Assembly: GCA_027596035.1 (NCBI GenBank) | Contig: JADGJA010000100.1 | Coordinates: forward strand, 1 to 42,896 | DNA: 42,896 nt | Direction of reading: 5' to 3' | DNA from: Thoreauomyces humboldtii | Taxonomy: Eukaryota; Chytridiomycota; Chytridiomycetes; Spizellomycetales; Powellomycetaceae | Part shown: positions 21,360 through 32,174 of the stretch, in pieces | Layout: each line of letters begins with the position of its first letter | Position numbering within the stretch: the stretch's first letter is position 1 | Position numbers and translations under genes: made by a program | The notes under the pieces: model-generated | Databases searched by the model: none | What the model saw: only the letters and a program-made list of their open reading frames with translations | What the model was told of the DNA's origin: nothing

Positions 21360-23453
21360 ATGGACGACGGAGGAGGACGATCGGCTTCACCGTCACACGG
21401 ACTGCCTAGCAGAGTGCAGGCATTACGGTTACATGGTGGCTCACCTCCTTCTCCTTCTTCTTCTCCTCCTCGCAGCAGCAGTACCAGCCAGCAGCAGCAG
21501 CAACCGCAGGCGACGATAGCGGCAGGCGAGCATGCGAAAAACAGCGTCTCTTCCGCGCCGACGGCAGCGCATTCCGTCGCCAGCACCACGCCAAATCCGA
21601 CGACGACAGTGCCTTCCTCCGCAGGATGGTCGCCAGCGTCGGCAGCCGCCGGGGCCAGCCCCGTTCCCGGACAGCCTATCTCCTGCTGCGGGATAGCGAT
21701 GACGGCGGAACAGTACGCGCTCCACCGCCAGCATGGACATCCCATCCATCGCAGCCAATCCGACCCGATGCTCTCGATGCCTCGCTCCGCATACCCATAT
21801 TCCCCGACCGACTTCATGGTCCCTCAGTATCCCAGCTCAAACCAGGGGTCTGTAACGCCGGGCCAACAACAACAGTATACCTCGGGAAGTCACTATCAGC
21901 AACAGCAAGCACAGCAACAACATCAGCAGTACGAGTACGAGGCGCAGGACCCGCAGTACTCGTCAGGCGGGTACCCGCATCACATGCTGAACAGTAGTGG
22001 ACAGTACGATTCCAACGGTCAGCAATCCCACGGCGCCCCGCCGGGTAACTTTCAGCTACCGAGCTTGATGACGGACCAGCTGTACCAACCTTCTCCGACT
22101 GGTACGGGTCTTCCCACGCTTCCGACTGGAGCATTCCGAAACTTTGAGGACGTCCTTGGCGCTCATTACCAGCAGCAGCGACAGCAGCAGCACCATCTGC
22201 ACCAGCAACGGGAGATGGGAGCCCAAAAGCAGCAGTACGTGCTTCAGCAACAACAGCAGCAGCTCAGGCCGAATACCCACTACGCCTCGTCACTGGCTTC
22301 GCCATCCCCATCCGCTTCGTCCTGGACTGCAGCGGCCGGCATGGATGCTCAGCGTCAGCACTCGCTTCCAACGCCACCTTTTTCGGCTTCGACGACCAGC
22401 GGCGGAGACGCATATCATTCACGCATACCTCCACCACTGGCTTATCCTCGATCTCCGAGCGACTGCAACACGGCTCCGCCCCAAGATCCTTACGCACCGA
22501 TCCGGTATGATCCCAATCAGGTCAAGCAGGAACACGATGATGAAGACGGAGAGACCGGAGAGGGTGCACACAATCCTCACCACATCCGACACCAGGGACG
22601 GCCACCGCCCAACTCTGGCATGTCATCACCGTTTCCAGCCTATTCGCTCCCTTCCGGCACGGTGACGCCTTCTAGCACGTGGTCTTCGCCTGCTCCTTCC
22701 CACCCCTCGTCCCCCATGCTGGCACGAGCAACCGCTACGCCCCTATCTCAACAAGCCTACTCTCCACGCATGCATGCTCGACCGCCCCTTCGATCCTCCG
22801 GAACTCCGATGGCTTCCCCGAAGATGCACTCCTCGACCGCAACGACTACCAATCCTTCGTCCGCCAACAACAGCGTCCCAGGAAGTCCGCGTCTTTCCTC
22901 GCCCGCACCCGGTACGGCTACGACCCCACGGGTCTACCGCTGCTTCCTGCCGGACTGCCCAAAAACGTACGGAACCGGCGCCGGTCTCAGATACCACCTT
23001 CGAAACTTCCACAAGATGGTCAACATACCCCGTCAGCCACCTGTCCGCGCCCCGTCGAGGACGAAACCGGATTTCTACAAATGTCCAAAGTGTCCCAAGC
23101 AGTACGGGACGGCCGCGGGTCTTCGGTACCACAAGAAGACGTTCACACATGCGGAGGACGTTGCGGAACGATTGGCGGCGGATCAGCAGCAGCAGCAACA
23201 GCAAGGGTCACCGCATCCGATGCAGCATGGAAACGCGGATACCATGGATCAGGACGATGCAGGCGGTGAGGACGATTACGACATGATGCAGAGTGCGGGC
23301 GCTGTGCCTTCGGCTTCGTACCATCAGATGCACCATCACCAGCCGCAAGAGCATCCCCATCCGCATCAGCACCAGCAGCATCACTACCTTCCTTTGCCGC
23401 ACATGCACCAGCAACAGCAGCAGCATCACCATCAGCACACCTGGAGTGGATGA
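21360..23453 (+). CDS. C2H2 zinc-finger protein rich in Gln/Pro/Ser (putative transcription factor)
   Basis: A single uninterrupted coding exon of 697 aa starts at the ATG in gagcgATGGACG. About 520 N-terminal residues are low complexity with many short Gln and Ser/Pro runs, typical of activation regions. Two C2H2 fingers sit near residues 522-590. The first is C-x4-C-x12-H-x4-H and the second C-x2-C-x12-H-x5-H. Both carry the same core, KxYGTxAGLRYH, so they look like a duplicated finger. The GLRYH tip resembles Sfp1/JAZF1-type fingers. The C-terminus is His/Gln-rich. A nuclear regulator is likely; I do not recognise a specific orthologue. The open frame extends upstream to 20931, so an earlier start through a spliced leader cannot be excluded. 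Confidence 0.85.
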   Translation: MDDGGGRSASPSHGLPSRVQALRLHGGSPPSPSSSPPRSSSTSQQQQQPQATIAAGEHAKNSVSSAPTAAHSVASTTPNPTTTVPSSAGWSPASAAAGASPVPGQPISCCGIAMTAEQYALHRQHGHPIHRSQSDPMLSMPRSAYPYSPTDFMVPQYPSSNQGSVTPGQQQQYTSGSHYQQQQAQQQHQQYEYEAQDPQYSSGGYPHHMLNSSGQYDSNGQQSHGAPPGNFQLPSLMTDQLYQPSPTGTGLPTLPTGAFRNFEDVLGAHYQQQRQQQHHLHQQREMGAQKQQYVLQQQQQQLRPNTHYASSLASPSPSASSWTAAAGMDAQRQHSLPTPPFSASTTSGGDAYHSRIPPPLAYPRSPSDCNTAPPQDPYAPIRYDPNQVKQEHDDEDGETGEGAHNPHHIRHQGRPPPNSGMSSPFPAYSLPSGTVTPSSTWSSPAPSHPSSPMLARATATPLSQQAYSPRMHARPPLRSSGTPMASPKMHSSTATTTNPSSANNSVPGSPRLSSPAPGTATTPRVYRCFLPDCPKTYGTGAGLRYHLRNFHKMVNIPRQPPVRAPSRTKPDFYKCPKCPKQYGTAAGLRYHKKTFTHAEDVAERLAADQQQQQQQGSPHPMQHGNADTMDQDDAGGEDDYDMMQSAGAVPSASYHQMHHHQPQEHPHPHQHQQHHYLPLPHMHQQQQQHHHQHTWSG

Positions 23454-23936
23454 GCGGGGAGCTGAAAAACTCGATTGCTATTTCTGACAATTTTGGGTGG
23501 AGGCCTTTTTTTTCCTTTCATACACACACGCACGCAACCGTCACCAGTCACCACACCTTTAGACTATTTAATTCATCATGTCTGAGCGCGAAGAGCAGTT
23601 CCTGAATGCTTTTTTTTTTGAAGGAAGACACTATCGAAAAGCCACGCATGCCGCAAACTCCGCTGTGATTCAACCTTGTGGAATTGAAAGATTGCGAGGA
23701 ACCACTTGGGAGTTAGACTTTCATTTCTTTCCGACGTTTCCCGCACTGACTCTTCTTCGTGATACTACTGTACAGTGGGCGGACAGAAGTGAAGAACCCT
23801 CTCCGAGAAATGACCCGTATCAGGGCCGGTGGCAGCCCTAATCGACTTATGTTCCGCCACTGTATATAGTCAGTTCTCCACCCCTCGCACCATCACCGTT
23901 CCCGCCGGCTCGGATGCTCCTCCGGTCGACGATCCG
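23454..23936. other. Region between the zinc-finger gene and the coiled-coil gene
   Basis: It holds the 3' flank with T-rich tracts (~23508-23517 and ~23611-23620) and actgtacagt at 23767-23776. An open stretch from the ATG at 23578 could be a first exon joined to the next gene by a 41-nt intron (23829-23869, phases agree). The peptide looks non-coding, so I did not annotate it. Confidence 0.45.
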
Positions 23937-24900
23937 ATGCAGGAGCTGGACGCCGTGTTACTTGCCGAAGGACACACCAAGGACGTCCTGATACGATACC
24001 TCCAGAGCTTCCCGTCCGGGCTCGTAGGATACCTCCATCGCCGTGGAGAGTCGACTCTCCTACGAATCCGCGGCCCCAAGTCTGTCTGCGAGAGGATCGA
24101 TCTAGATCTCCGCAAGAGCTTTGGAACCTCGCCGGACCAGACCGTCATCCACAATGTCACTGATGCCAAGTTTGCAAACGCCCTCGTCATCGAACGCTCC
24201 CAGCCAGGGAACCATCTGCTGGGCTCGTCCGGAGACCTCGACGCTGCATCCTTCAGTGGGCCCCATCCAAGCTTTGCCCTTGCCCACTTCCGTAGCCTGT
24301 CCGATCCCATATTCAGTCTCCCCAAAGGGGAGCCTGGAGATGGAATCGGAGTCACGGCGGCTTTGCACATGTCGAGGGCCACATCCTCAGTGGCCCTAGG
24401 CGCTGCTGGAATCGTCGCCGGGACCACGTACCTCGGCAGCATTGTGCAAAGCCAATGGGTTGGAGATCTGACCCCTTCCGGGTGGTCACAGGACCCGTAC
24501 ATCCAGCAATACCGCACCGTGCGTGCGTCTCCCATCGGTCACCAGGTGGGCGTCGCCGCCCGGATCTCTGCGGTCGATCAGGCGATCCTGGACCACGAGA
24601 AGATGGCGGCCGCCATGCTCAAGACAGAAGCCGCGCGACGACAGGCGGAGGTGGAGCACGAAGCCGCGAGGGCCGCCCGTCGACTTGCGGAGGAGGCCGC
24701 GCGACGGGAGGCCGACCTCGAGCACGCCGAGAAGAAGGCCGCCCTCAGGAATCAAGCTCTTGGAGGCGGAGCGGGCCATCCGACTCCGAACCCGGGAAGG
24801 GCTTGCAAAGATTGATGCGCAGGCCGCCTCCTCGGAACGGCAGCGAATAATAGCCGACCTTTGCGCCTTCCAACCTCCTCCTCCACCCTATCCTTTGTAA
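23937..24900 (+). CDS. Unknown coiled-coil protein with C-terminal PPPY motif; apparent +1 frameshift
   Basis: No family recognised. From the ATG at 23937 the frame runs through a globular-looking part (LIRYLQSFPSGLVGYLHRRG) and a small Ala/Gly segment (about AAGIVAGTTYLGSIV). It continues into a charged Ala/Glu/Arg coiled coil rich in EAARR and AEKKAA. As written, the frame ends at 24815 with a Gly/Pro-rich tail unlike a coiled coil. Dropping one A at 24750-24751 lets the coiled coil continue (KLLEAERAIRL, then SSERQRIIADL) to PPPPPYPL and a stop at 24900. PPPY is a WW-domain ligand of Rsp5/Nedd4 ligases. This is either a real frameshift allele or a sequence error. In-frame codons also extend upstream to about 23870, so a 5' exon may be missing. 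Confidence 0.55.
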
Positions 24901-25100
24901 ATACCTAGCGTGTTCGATACCAATTCCAGACGTTCCTGTGGGACACGGCATTTGTCCGAACCTCCAGGACGAGCCCCTCAGGAATTCTTCCCTCTCGGCG
25001 TCTCTCTGGTGCAAAGACCCACTGACTTACTTGTCCCTCCCATTGCTGCAACCCTTTGCCCTCACCAAAGGACATCGCAGGCCATAGAAATCCAGTCACC

Positions 25101-26819
25101 ATGTCGGAGGTTACGCATCCTTCAGACTGGCCCCCGGAGCTTGCCTCCTTCCGTCGCCTGGACGAGGGCCTACGGTGCACCATATGTAAAGACTACTTCG
25201 AAGTGCGTGCAAGGGACGATCCTCGAAGAGACGAATGATTCTCTGGACCCTCTCCTCATCAGGGTGTTTTCTGTGCCGCGTAGGGTGCAATGTCCTTGGC
25301 GTGCGGACACACTTTCTGCTCCCTCTGCATCCGCCACCACCTGTCCGTGAAGGAGGAGTGTCCCACCTGTCGCGTCGCCGTTCACGGTCCCGGAGAGCTG
25401 CGAAACAATCGAGGTGGAGCGTCGGGCGATCTGCTCGAATAGGAGCAACTGCCCCTGCACTTCGCACTGACGCTGGGTGTTTTGTTTTTTCCCCCCGGAC
25501 AGTTTTGGACGATTCGTCACGGATATGGCGGGAATGTAGGAAAGAGCACATGGACAAATTGCTCGCGTTGGCGGATCCGACCTCGCCTCCATCAGCCAAG
25601 TCGAGCGTCATAGATGTTGACGAAGAGGCCGTGGAGATGATGGTTTCATCGCCCCATTTCGACGAGCCGAGCAGGCCACGGACGAGGGGACAGACGCGAC
25701 GGGATGCGGGTCGAGCGTCGCAAGAGGCGACAACGGCTGTGCCCGCATCACATCCCAAAGAGAGGCAACATCGCACGAAAGTGCCATCCCAACCAATACC
25801 ACCACCGGCTCCCCCAGCCTTCTCGCGAAATAACATTGAGCATTTGCAACCAAAAGGTAATGGCCTGCAGCGCTCTTCTTCCAAGTATGGACGCTTATGA
25901 TGAGCGAACATGCAGGAGACGTGCCGGTCGTTTGTCCTATGTGCCAAAAGACCACCAAAGCCAGCGATTTGGAAAGGCACATGGATTCCGGATGTGTCAA
26001 CTTCGTGTCATCTCTGGCAAAAACGCGCTCGTTTTCCTCTTCCTCTTCCTCCCACTACCCATCAACTTCATCACACCGCAACTCCGCATCAAATCCTCAG
26101 CAACCCCAGCAGCAGCAAAGCGGAACTTCGAGATCATCTGTCTCGGGGTCGACGTCTTCTGTATCCAGGTGAGACAATTTTAATTAGGTAAGATACAGTG
26201 GTTCATCGTCACTAAGGTGACCTTAGCAGCCACGTAAGAAAGAGTAGCAATGTGCCACGACTGAGAGCCTCAGTTGCATACTCATCTTACAACGATACTG
26301 CTCTTCGGAAACTTTTAAAAGTAGTATATCTGTCAAAACTTATTCCGCAGACGATTCCTTACTTACTCGAGCGTAACATCCTAGGAGGACAACCTCTCGA
26401 CACAAGGAGACACGAAAACACTAACGCGTCGCCACGCCGAGTTCATCCGTCGGCACAACGCGAACGTGGACGCAGGATCCCCGCGTTCCGCCAACACGGT
26501 CCTCCGCGAGGTGGCCGAGTGGGAGCGTCTCACCACTCCGGGAGGCGCGCACTTCACGCACACGCAGGGACACGAGGAGACGGAGGTGACAGGAAGGGAG
26601 AGGGAGGAACATGCGAGGGTCTACGACGACCAGTACAAGGTCATGATCGAGAGGTTGAAGGAGGGGGCGGAGAGGAAGAAGAGGAAACGGGAGGAGGAGG
26701 GGGAGGCGGACTTGGCTTCCGGTCGACCACATCCGCCACCATCGTCGCCAGGTCTTGAACCGGATGGGGAGAGCGGGTCAGGGATGATGGTGGAGGGGCA
26801 GGGGGTTTTCGTCCCATAA
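25101..26819 (+). CDS. RAD18: Postreplication repair E3 ubiquitin ligase RAD18
   Basis: Six exons: 25101-25202, 25284-25413, 25503-25856, 25916-26168, 26227-26320 and 26385-26819. They give 455 aa with consistent phases. RAD18 with RAD6 monoubiquitinates PCNA at stalled forks. Domains in order: a RING (CTIC, then ACGHTFCSLC, then CPTC) near residues 26-64, with RRLDEGLRC before it; a UBZ4-like zinc finger (VVCPMC, then ERHMDSGC; spacing H-x4-C rather than the usual H-x3-C); and a SAP domain (YNDTALRKLLK) that runs into the RAD18 signature RRHAEFIRRHNANVD and REVAEWER. The C-terminus is charged, with KKRKR as a possible nuclear signal. The start is ATG 25101, giving the short N-terminus usual for the family. 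Confidence 0.95.
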
Positions 26820-27557
26820 AGAGAATACGGTCTCGGCACTTGCGCCATCTTCTTGGCATGCCAACCTGTTCACAAGGGATCCGCCAAGTCTTCCCCATGT
26901 TAGCTGTGATTCAGTTGCTGAAGCGATTGTGATTGGAAAAGACCACGTCGGCAGGGCGTCGTTGACAATCTTTGGAGCTTGAACCAGTTGTTCCCGCCGC
27001 CGACACGGGCGCCGACGTCAACGCTCGGCAACGCTCGGCAACGGCTTTTGCTTCGTTACCGGCAAGGCCTGCCTCTGTCGAACAGCCTTGGCCACGCTCT
27101 GCCCAAACTTGCGCATTTTCTCGCTCCAGTCTTTCAACGGTTCATTTCTACACCTGCGCGTACGTTTTCACCCCCGCTTCGAATACAGTCAAGCGTAGAA
27201 AGTGAGCGGTGACGAGCAGTGAGTGTACTGTGTACCGTAAATTACAGGCTCCTGTTACCCCCTTTGCTCCAGCCAAAGCAAACCACCGCCAGCCAGCCAG
27301 TGTTCGGAGGGCCCTGGCCCGAGAGGCTGGGGTTGGTTTGTTTGGCTTGGTCTTGGACTGTCACAAAGCCGTTCTGTCCAAAAACCAGCGTGGCCAAGGG
27401 ATTTGTCAAAGAGTTTTGCAACAAGGACAGCAAGGTCCACCCGTTTCTTGGACAAAGCACAGTGCACATCTTGGCGACACGACCGGCAGGATTCTGTCCA
27501 GTGTTAAATAGCCTGGAGATCGCTTTGCGCCTCCATTCATATCAAATCTTCTACAAA
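26820..27557. other. Intergenic region upstream of the SDR gene
   Basis: These 738 bp hold the promoter of the reductase and contain no recognisable gene. A short tandem (gctcggcaac, two and a half units) lies at about 27021-27045. Confidence 0.55.
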
Positions 27558-28729
27558 ATGAGTGTCAACGAGCCTATCAAAACGGCGCTTGTGAGAAGGC
27601 TCCTGCTAGTCCACCTTGCGCAGATGACGACTATTGCTCACTCTTGTTTTCTCCCTCATCTCTTCAGGTCACCGGTGTATCGGGATTCATCGGAAGCAGA
27701 ATCGCCGACCGTCTACTCCAAGACGGGTTCCTGGTCCGCGGAACAGTCCGATCCGTCGACAAATCCCAGTTCATCGCAGATCTCCTCACTCAGAAATACG
27801 GCAAGCAGAGCTTCGAACTCGTGGAAGTCAAGGACCTCGAACTCTCGGGAGGCTTCGATGAAGCCGTCAAAGGCTGCTCCTACATCTTCCACACCGCATC
27901 CCCCATGCACTTGGGAGGTGGGGACCCGTACAAAAATTACATCAATCCGGCCGTGAACGGGGTGCTGTCGGTTCTCAATGCGGCACAGAAACAAGGCGAG
28001 ACAGTCAAGCGCGTGATCATCACCGGCTCGGCTTCTGCCATCATGGAGCCGAGACCGGAGGGACATGTGTACTCGGAGGCCGACTGGAACGAGGAAGCTA
28101 CCAAGCAGGTGGATGCCCTCGGAGAGAAGGTAGCTCTCCATTACTCGTACTTTGCGAGCAAGACCCAGGCGGAAAAAGCGGCTTGGAAGTTTGTCGAAGA
28201 TAACAAGGTGCGTCGGTCCGTTTCATCTGATCAAACTCTGACCGCTGAACTTTTTTTTTTTTTTTTTCAAATGCAGCCCGCATTCGACCTCACCGTACTT
28301 CTCCCAACCTACGTCTTTGGTCCTGGCGTCCTGCCGGTCCACACTCCCGCGGACCTCCGTTCCACGCAGAATATGCTTTTCGCCTACCTGGACCCCAAGA
28401 CGCGTCCCCCTGCGGCTCCCAAGGAACCGTTCCAGACGGTCGTCGACGTTCGAGACGTGGCTCTGGCTCACTCTCTCGCCGCCACTACTCCCGAAGCCGG
28501 AGGCAAGCGCATCATCCTCAACGGGGCAGCGTTCTCTTCGGAACTGATCCTCGACATCCTCGCTCGTCGGTTCCCCGAGTTCGACATCCCTGTCGAGAAC
28601 AAGGAGAAGGTTGCAGTCCCGGCTTCCGAGGTCACGGCGGCGTTGGCAGAAAGGGTCTTGAAGATCAAGTGGAGGGAGTTTGAGGAAACTGTTGTAGATG
28701 CTGTGGCTGGGCTAAAAGCCTTGCTTTAG
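27558..28729 (+). CDS. NAD(P)-dependent extended SDR reductase (GRE2/CAD/DFR-like)
   Basis: Three exons, 27558-27590, 27668-28207 and 28277-28729, give 341 aa. The first exon codes only 11 residues. The Rossmann motif TGVSGFIGSRIADRLL is split from the first exon right before TG. VRGTVRSVDK after beta-2 suggests NADPH preference. FHTASPMH and the active site YFASKTQAEKAAW (YxxxK) follow, then LLPTYVFGPG and VVDVRDVALAH. These are hallmarks of the dihydroflavonol-4-reductase/cinnamyl-alcohol/methylglyoxal (GRE2) reductase group. The substrate cannot be told from sequence. The second intron has a 17-T tract (28251-28267) as its pyrimidine tract. Confidence 0.92.
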
Positions 28730-29413
28730 TTCCGGACAGCTTTGCGGGTGCTGTTCCATCCGCTTCCGTGCTGCTCCACTTGAGTGTTCCCAATTAGATA
28801 CTGGTATGGACCTGAGGGCAATCTGAGACCGGGCTTATAATTGGGCTCTTGATGTCGGTTCATCTAAGCCCAAAACATTGCCGTTTGTAATTCTGCCTGT
28901 CAATGTCATGACCCACGGCTTTGAAGTCTGAAAGCTCAATACCCGGAAAAGACGGTAACTGCCCTGAGCTATATAGTCAGTGCCGGAACTGCTTAACGTA
29001 TAACAATTGTATAAAGATCCGCAGTTTCATGCAGAGGATCCGGTTCAGCGGCTCGGTAAAAGCTTGGCAAGGAGGTCGATATCTCAAACTTACCGATGTT
29101 AGTCGGTGCCATGTACGGTACAGCGGATGTGGAATGCTGGGTAAGCCGGGTCACTGGAAATGAAAGTTTTGACAAACGAAAGCCAGAAACTCTCTCCTGA
29201 ACAGAAGACGCCGAAAAAGGCAACCCGCTGCGCAGACGCGCGTCAATCTCACACGCGTTAGTCCAAGTCCTTCTAAAGCTTCCATGCCCAAGCACATCCA
29301 AACAGAGACATGACGGGTCAGGACAATACAAAGTGCCCTCTGTGCTGGAGTCAGCGCCTCTCTGTTTGTCTTAACCCACCTTTCTTGCCAACTTCAGCTG
29401 CAGAAACGCTACG
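28730..29413. other. Intergenic region between the SDR and secreted-protein genes
   Basis: Nothing recognisable is seen on either strand beyond short AT-rich patches and catgtacggtacag at ~29112. It contains the promoter of the next gene. Confidence 0.55.
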
Positions 29414-30186
29414 ATGATCTTCACCCAAGCAGCTCTCTTTTTCGCGGCGGCAACGTTGGCAGCAGCTCCGTTCGTAACCGCACGGCCTCGTCCATCCGAC
29501 ATCATCATCAGGGATCAGCAGACGCTCGTTACCGTTTGCGATCCTCCCACATCAGATGAGCTGGCCGGAACCTGGCTGAACACGACATTCGGACAATCGG
29601 CAGATGCGGTCCTTCTGAACACGGCCAGCGTGTACAACCGTCAGGTGTTACAGAACGTTCACAACTGCCTCTCGCTCGATGGGAACGTTTCCGTCGCTTG
29701 TAAGCTTTCCTCTACGTTCTCTGTGTATGCCTTGTGAGGGCCCTTGACATAGCTGGCTGACGAAACCACTCGAAAACAGTGACCGAGTTCTACATCGCCT
29801 ACTGGTCCGCTGAACTGGTCCTCCATGACACTCCCGCCGATAGCACCGACGTCTTTGCCCGAAGCAACCTTCTCGACACGGTCTGCGATGCCATCGAATC
29901 GGTTCAGACGCTCCTGGTCACCGTCACCGAAGCCCAGTTCTCCGACGGGGTCTGTCTCGACGCCACGCCCGCTCCGGCAGCAGATACCCAGATCGTCAAC
30001 TTCAACTGCGATTACCCTGGTTACCAGCCGGCCGACAGGCCTTACCTCACTCCTGAGCTCGACACCTCGGACGATCCAAAGGTCACCTACTTGGCTGTCG
30101 GGTACGGCTGCCGTGGAAACCTGGTCAAGCGGATGGCCAGGAGGGATCAGAGGATGATGGAGATTTCGGCTGGCCGAAAAGCTTGA
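29414..30186 (+). CDS. Small secreted protein of unknown function
   Basis: Two exons, 29414-29699 and 29780-30186, give 230 aa; the phase-1 junction makes SVALTEF. Residues 1-23 form a classic signal peptide (MIFTQAALFFAAATLAAAP, then FVTARP). The mature part has six to seven cysteines, an N-glycosylation sequon (NTT) and a basic C-terminus with KR and RR sites that could be Kex2 targets. I do not recognise a family. It could be a cell-wall or effector-like protein; that is speculation. Confidence 0.7.
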
Positions 30187-30559
30187 TGTGCATGCGGAGA
30201 AGCTCGACCGCGCTGCGCTGGACGCTTTGTGCATGCTTTTGCCTTACTTTGCCATCTTACCACCACCTCGCCATCTTGCCATCTTACCAGTTGTTGATGA
30301 ATGTTGTAAGCCAGAAAACCCCTTGTGAATATTGGACCAGATAAATAAGAGATATTTGAACGATTGACAACGCTTGAAAGCATGTACATGAATGCCACGA
30401 TGGTCGCGTAATTCGACTAAGGCAATCCGCCAAACAAAGGCCACACCAGCCGGAAGTGCGCAACCAACTCCCCTCGAGATTCTCCGAGATTGCTTCTGAA
30501 CGTCGAGCGGTAGTGATTTATGTAAAAACAAGAAAAAAGGACAGCGATCCAAGAAGCAT
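30187..30559. other. Convergent intergenic region (secreted protein / RPS18)
   Basis: This is the 3' flank of two convergent genes. A short near-repeat (gccatcttaccaccacc, cgccatcttgccatcttacc) occurs at about 30250-30290. No gene is seen. Confidence 0.55.
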
Positions 30560-31710
30560 CTACTTCTTCTTGGAGACACCGACGGTCTTTCCTCGGCGAC
30601 CAGTGGTCTAAAGAAGATGGGGATTGAGCCCAGAGACTCTCGATAGCAAAATCAAAACCAACCGTCCGATCACAAACCTTGGTGTGCTGACCACGGACAC
30701 GGATTCCCCAGTGGTGACGGAGACCACGGTGAGCGCGAATCTTCTTCAGGCGCTCGAGGTCCTCACGGAGCTTGTTGTCGAGGGCGTTGGCAACGACCTG
30801 CGAGTACTTGCCGTCCTTGCAGTCCTTCTGCCTGTTGAGGAACCAGTTGGGGATCTTGTACTGGCCGGGGTTCTGCAGGATGACAACAACACGCTCGAGC
30901 TCTTCGTTGGAAAGCTCTCCAGCACTAAGAGATCCACAAGGATAAGATGAGCACTTTCGCAACCCCCAGCATTCCCAAACAGCCACCTCTCCAACGCACC
31001 GCTTGGTGAGGTCAATGTCAGCCTTCTTGCAGACAATGTTGGCGTAACGGCGACCGACACCCTTGATGTGGGTCATGGCGTACATGACCTTGCGACGTCC
31101 ATCAATGTTGGTGTTGAGGAGACGCAGGATGTGCTGGAACTGGCCCTTGTCGGGAACGGTGATGGACGACTGGGATCGGTGAAACAACGCACAGGTCAGC
31201 CAGAATGCTTACGGTCTCCTTTCCCTGCCATGGACAGTTCTCCTCTGCGACCTCGAATCCACGTCCAACCGGTCGTACTCCATAGGCGACCTGGCCGACA
31301 CCGGGACAAATGGGCATAGCTTCTCGCTGCCAATAGCTCCAACCCCAATTCCTGCCAGCTCGATTCCACCGACCGGGTGTGCGAGGAGCAGTAGGACACT
31401 CGTTCCCCTAGTTCGTCCTCCACCCACTCCGCCAACCAGCAAGCGATCCACTTGTCCCTTGGCGACGCGGTGTCCCCAGCAAACCGGAAAAGTAGGTTCG
31501 TCGTCCCAAGGCGGAGCTGCGTCCAGTCGCGACGGAGGTCCACTAGTCCACATAAGGCATGCGCATTTGCCCAGGTCATGACGTGTCGCCCCCGGTCTTC
31601 CATCCATCCATCCGTCCCATGATCGCCGGGAAGCCATGTATGTCCTCGTAAGCTGATCCGTCATTCGTTCGCTCTGCATGTGGATGGAGGGTCGTGCCCC
31701 TACGTACCAT
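30560..31710 (-). CDS. RPS18: 40S ribosomal protein S18 (uS13)
   Basis: Four exons, 31710-31708 (ATG only), 31169-31000, 30924-30678 and 30607-30560, give 155 aa, the family length. Seen: [67 protein letters not shown] and the end [15 protein letters not shown]. The first coding exon is only the ATG. It is placed at 31710 because a strong donor (ATG|gtacgt) follows it and the phase fits. Nearer ATGs at ~31232 are out of phase or would add a long non-homologous extension. That makes intron 1 538 nt against 75 and 70 nt for the others. Ribosomal protein genes often carry a long first intron near the ATG. Confidence 0.9.
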
Positions 31711-32174
31711 CTTGAGGTTCTTGATGGGTCGCTAGCGTAGAGGGGTGCAACGTCGATGGATGGATGGCTGGCCTGCACAAGGGGAGGCCCGTCGGGCGGG
31801 TGGTGGCTTGGTCTTTGATGTTCCATTCCCTTTACGTCAGCCAAGTTTAACGCAGAACATTTTCCCACGCAACACATTTCCCCAGGAAGGACGACCCCAC
31901 CAGAGGCCGCGGGGCCGAGCTGCAGTGCTTTTAAAATCAAGACGCTCTTGTCCTCTCCGTTCAAGATTCGGCTCGGCGGTCATTCGACGGGCTGCCTGCC
32001 ATTCAACGCAAACCCCTTGCCCCGCAATTCATGCCCCCCGTTCAACAGCTTCTGTTAATGCCTGTGCGGAAGCGAAGACACCATGAAGTTTCCGCATGCA
32101 TCATGCAACAATCGAGTCTCCATCAAGTTCTATTGAGCAAAGTCTCCGGCAGGCAAATCGTGCGGTTCCGCTAT
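31711..32174. other. RPS18 promoter and downstream flank of the GPI-type secreted protein
   Basis: It holds the RPS18 promoter (minus strand) and the 3' flank of the next gene. gatggatggatgg at 31755-31767 is the exact reverse complement of ccatccatccatc inside RPS18 intron 1 (31600-31612). Confidence 0.55.

Noticed and set aside
23578..23828. First exon for the coiled-coil PPPY protein
   Set aside because: Phases allow a 41-nt intron, but the peptide includes a poly-T-derived Phe run and looks non-coding; kept only as a possibility.
31209..31319. ATGs at ~31232 and ~31317 as the RPS18 start
   Set aside because: Splicing from the nearer ATG is out of phase, and the other adds a ~35-residue extension absent from the uS13 family; ATG|gtacgt at 31708-31710 fits phase and length.
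31170..31707. C/D-box snoRNA inside RPS18 intron 1
   Set aside because: No RTGATGA/CTGA pair with terminal complementarity was found on the transcribed strand.
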